Under the pieces are notes generated by a model. That model searched no databases. It saw nothing but the letters and a program-made list of their open reading frames with translations, and was not told where the DNA came from. The position numbers were made by a program, and so were the translations under genes. Below, piece by piece: positions 5,360 through 7,260 of a stretch of 7,260 nt of DNA. Origin of the DNA: Clostridia bacterium (GTDB lineage Bacteria; Bacillota_E; SLMV01; PUMD01); assembly GCA_003563755.1 (NCBI GenBank), contig PWUB01000356.1, forward strand, positions 1-7,260, in the 5' to 3' direction. The stretch's first letter is position 1; each line of letters begins with the position of its first letter.

Positions 5360-6910
5360 CTACTCCAGGTATGCATCCTTCAACGGAAGCCAGGTCATAT
5401 AGCCGCCACGGCCGGGATAGTTCTTCAGTTCGGTGGAATAGGCCGAGAGGAACACCGTGTAGGAAAGGTAGACGTAGCTCTGTTCCTCGGCCAGGATTTC
5501 CTGGATCTCGAAGTAGTACTCCTGGCGCTCATCCTGGTCAGTCGTCACACGCGCCATGTCAAGGAGTTCGTCGACCCGCTCATTGGCAAACCGCTGACGG
5601 TTGGCCCCCACGGGTGGCCACTGCGAACTGTGAAACTGACGGTATACGCCACGATCTGGGTCAGTTTGAGCACCCCAGCCTAGTATATACAGATCGAAGT
5701 CCGAGTCCAGGATGTCCTGGTAGAAGGCCCCCCATTCCTGCTCGACAATCTCCAAACTGATGTCGAACTCCTGCATCTGGTGCTGGGCAATCTCGGCAAT
5801 CTCACGGCGCGTAGCATCCTCGGATATTTTCAGATCGGCCGTAAAACCGTCCGCGTATCCCAGGTCGGCGAACAACTCTGTGGCCTTGTGGGGATCATAC
5901 TCGAACTTAGTAACATTTGGGTTATGTCCCCACGATGTCGGTATTATCGGCGAGTAGGCAATCTCTCTGAGTCCATGGTATACGTGGTCAACGATGGTCT
6001 GCCGGTCAAGACCGTAGGCAAAGGCCTGGCGCACTCTCCTGTCGTCGAACGGAGGGTTCTGGTGATCAAAGCTGAAGTAATCAAAACCAGTCCCGGGCCT
6101 TATGGTGACCTCCAGTCTGTCATCTTCCTGAAGGCGTTGCACGTCTTCGGGCAACAGGGAATCGACGACGTGCACCCCGCCCGTCTCCAGCTCTACCACC
6201 TTGGTAGTGTGCTCGGGGAGTACACGAAACACGATCTGGTCGATCTGCGGCCGTCCATCGAAGTAATCATCAAAAGCTTCAACTACCACCCGGTCATTCG
6301 CCAGCCATTCCTTGAAGACGAAGGGCCCCGCTCCCACGGGATTGGTCTCGAAGAATTCGTCGCCCTTCTCTTCGGCAATGTGCTTGGGAATGATCCCCCG
6401 CCACAGATAGTAGATGATGGGGGCACTGGGCTCCGACAGGCGGAACTCCACCTTGTACGGGTCATGTACGATGATTTCCTCTATTGGCTCGTAGAAACTG
6501 ATGTTACGCGCACCAAAATCGGGACATCTGAAGGTATCGTAGGTGTACTTGACGTCCTCTGCCGTTAGCTCCACTCCATCGTGGAACAGAACGCCCTCAT
6601 GCAGGTGAAAAATGTAGGTCTGGTCATCGGGTATTTCGATTTCCCTTGCTACAGAGGGGACGATTTCCAGGTTGTCACCGATGTAGAAAAGCCCCGCGTA
6701 AACGATGTTCGTGATGTTCCATGATGCTGTATCGGTGGATCTCCTGGGATCCAGGTTGGTGGGGTCAGCCCCGACGCCCGCGTACAGCACCGAAGGCTCG
6801 GTCGGCTCCTCTGTGGCATCTTCCTCGGTGGGTGGCCCACAGGCTGAGACCGCGAATACGATGATCAGCGCCGCCCCAACAATGACCCATGTCCTCGGTG
6901 GGTAAGCCAT
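5360..6910 (-). CDS. ABC transporter substrate-binding lipoprotein, family 5 (peptide/nickel/amine type, SBP_bac_5)
   Basis: A 516-residue extracytoplasmic binding protein of the Dpp/Opp family, which delivers a solute to an ABC importer. The N-terminus MAYPPRTWVIVGAALIIVFA is a type II signal peptide ending in the lipobox VSAC, so Cys24 would be lipidated and the protein membrane-anchored. An acidic, Thr/Pro/Glu-rich linker follows (TEEDATEEPTEPS). Family landmarks are DPTNLDPRRSTDTASW, the VLFHDGVELTAEDVKYTYDTF region, NPVGAGPFVFKEW and PPFDDRRVRQAFAYGLDRQTI. The length is normal for the family. I chose ATG at 6910 because the signal peptide starts there and GAGAGGGG (6919-6926) lies 8 bases upstream; an in-frame ATG at 6961 would put 17 residues before the signal peptide. 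No permease or ATPase gene is visible next to it. GC in sampled lines is about 47-62%, below the genes to the left. The ligand is unknown; peptides, amines or amino-acid derivatives are possible. Confidence 0.95.
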   Translation of the reverse strand: MAYPPRTWVIVGAALIIVFAVSACGPPTEEDATEEPTEPSVLYAGVGADPTNLDPRRSTDTASWNITNIVYAGLFYIGDNLEIVPSVAREIEIPDDQTYIFHLHEGVLFHDGVELTAEDVKYTYDTFRCPDFGARNISFYEPIEEIIVHDPYKVEFRLSEPSAPIIYYLWRGIIPKHIAEEKGDEFFETNPVGAGPFVFKEWLANDRVVVEAFDDYFDGRPQIDQIVFRVLPEHTTKVVELETGGVHVVDSLLPEDVQRLQEDDRLEVTIRPGTGFDYFSFDHQNPPFDDRRVRQAFAYGLDRQTIVDHVYHGLREIAYSPIIPTSWGHNPNVTKFEYDPHKATELFADLGYADGFTADLKISEDATRREIAEIAQHQMQEFDISLEIVEQEWGAFYQDILDSDFDLYILGWGAQTDPDRGVYRQFHSSQWPPVGANRQRFANERVDELLDMARVTTDQDERQEYYFEIQEILAEEQSYVYLSYTVFLSAYSTELKNYPGRGGYMTWLPLKDAYLE

Positions 6911-6931
6911 CAGACACACCCCTCTCAGCTT

Positions 6932-6970
6932 AATATATAGTTCACTTGTCAGTCTTGACATACAATTTTA
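6932..6970 (-). promoter_or_regulatory. AT-rich promoter-like region upstream of the substrate-binding protein gene
   Basis: The minus strand carries two -10-like hexamers in an otherwise GC-rich window: TAAAAT (6965-6970) and TATATT (6932-6937, inside TATATATT). The first would give a leader of about 48 bases; the second would start transcription almost on the ribosome binding site. Neither has a good -35 at 16-18 bases, so the promoter could be activator-dependent. Confidence 0.3.
6947..6960. repeat. Small inverted repeat TGTCA-GTCT-TGACA near the likely transcription start
   Basis: Two exact 5-bp arms with a 4-base centre, just downstream of the TAAAAT hexamer at 6965-6970 on the minus strand, which is a typical operator position. 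The TTGAC core recurs twice close by, in CTTGACTTGACA at 7012-7023. It is short enough to be chance. Confidence 0.25.
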
Positions 6971-7045
6971 TGCGAATTTCTCCGCATCATTCTTCGACAA
7001 ACATCATTCTCTTGACTTGACAACTGGTGTAGGTGGCCCATCAGG

Positions 7046-7053
7046 GTGCAGGA
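7046..7053 (+). promoter_or_regulatory. Candidate RpiR half-site (left)
   Basis: GTGCAGGA, identical to the left arm of the palindrome at 2823-2840, lies 135 bp upstream of the substrate-binding protein ATG. The matching inverted arm lies 68 bp further upstream of that gene. In intergenic DNA this is a candidate regulatory site; a lone half-site would bind a dimer weakly, so cooperation with the second copy is inferred. Confidence 0.35.
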
Positions 7054-7121
7054 GTACGACGATCCATCAAGGACAGAGAAAAGGCAAACGCTCTCCTCAA
7101 GGGAAGGAGCAGCTCCGATCG

Positions 7122-7129
7122 TCCTGCAC
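7122..7129 (-). promoter_or_regulatory. Candidate RpiR half-site (right)
   Basis: TCCTGCAC on the plus strand, identical to the right arm of the palindrome at 2823-2840 and inverted relative to the copy at 7046-7053. Centre-to-centre distance is 76 bp. Read outward on the minus strand it is GTGCAGGACGATC; the other copy also has ACGATC a few bases beyond the 8-mer, so the similarity extends a little past the arm. Confidence 0.35.
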
Positions 7130-7186
7130 ATACTCTGGGAGCGGGCAACACAAGGGAGACACAGAGGATTGTCGAGGGTAGTTGGA

Positions 7187-7260
7187 TCATCCCGAAGACG
7201 CCTCCTTGAGCCCGGTTCCCCACCGCTCGAGTTCAGTCAAGCTCATGTCGCCGGGGTGAG
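7187..7260 (-). CDS. Possible C-terminal end of an unidentified gene (runs in from right edge)
   Basis: One minus-strand frame is open from the right edge to TGA at 7187-7189, giving about 23 residues ending in MSLTELERWGTGLKEASSG. The amphipathic, helix-like composition and mostly G/C third codon positions fit the end of a real protein; the other two minus frames stop within 30 bases of the edge. It is too short to assign. If real, it lies upstream of the substrate-binding protein gene on the same strand, with a 276-bp gap. Confidence 0.35.
   Translation of the reverse strand, partial: HPGDMSLTELERWGTGLKEASSG

Noticed and set aside
5780..6568. 262-codon open frame on the plus strand
   Set aside because: Fully inside and antisense to the substrate-binding protein gene, whose conserved motifs cover the same bases.
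1..7260. Search for CRISPR repeats, tRNA/rRNA, IS ends, phage or defence genes
   Set aside because: No regular repeat-spacer pattern, tRNA-like cloverleaf, transposase or phage motif was seen; apart from the HepT-like remnant the content is metabolic and regulatory.

Overview
The window is GC-rich bacterial DNA, about 65% GC in lines sampled over roughly 1-4700. It carries a one-directional (minus-strand) block of catabolism-type genes: PLP-dependent enzymes, a CoA transferase, an RpiR-type regulator, a NUDIX hydrolase and a lipoprotein solute-binding protein. Strong purine-rich ribosome binding sites (GGAGGAG, GAGGAGG) and a type II (lipoprotein) signal peptide show it is bacterial. The gene mix would fit a Firmicutes or Chloroflexota-like soil, marine or thermal bacterium, but the phylum cannot be settled from the sequence alone.

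Reading along the minus strand from the right edge: the last ~23 codons of an unidentified gene (7187-7260, tentative); a 276-bp regulatory gap (6911-7186); a family 5 (Dpp/Opp-type) substrate-binding lipoprotein (5360-6910); then a 689-bp stretch without an intact gene (4671-5359). That stretch holds a plus-strand HepT/DUF86-like pseudogene and a strong GC hairpin. Next come a DSD1/D-threonine-aldolase-like PLP enzyme (3579-4670), a NUDIX hydrolase (2982-3473), and after a 194-bp gap an RpiR regulator (1891-2787), a class III aminotransferase (535-1887) and the N-terminal part of a CaiB/BaiF CoA transferase (1-500). The last three are tightly packed (3-bp and 34-bp gaps) and look like one operon.

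The most informative non-coding signal is a perfect 18-bp palindrome, GTGCAGGA-TT-TCCTGCAC, just upstream of the RpiR gene. Its two 8-bp arms recur, inverted and 68 bp apart, upstream of the substrate-binding protein gene, and I found them nowhere else in the window. This suggests that the RpiR protein controls its own aminotransferase/CoA-transferase operon and also the uptake gene 4 kb away, making the window one regulon.

A plausible reading, which is inference, is a scavenging pathway. The lipoprotein captures a peptide- or amine-like solute, the D-amino-acid-type PLP enzyme and the aminotransferase process it, and the CoA transferase activates the resulting acid. RpiR senses a small (possibly phosphorylated) ligand through its SIS domain. 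The substrate is not identifiable here. No known defence system, prophage, CRISPR array, tRNA or rRNA was seen; the only toxin-antitoxin trace is the broken HepT-like gene.
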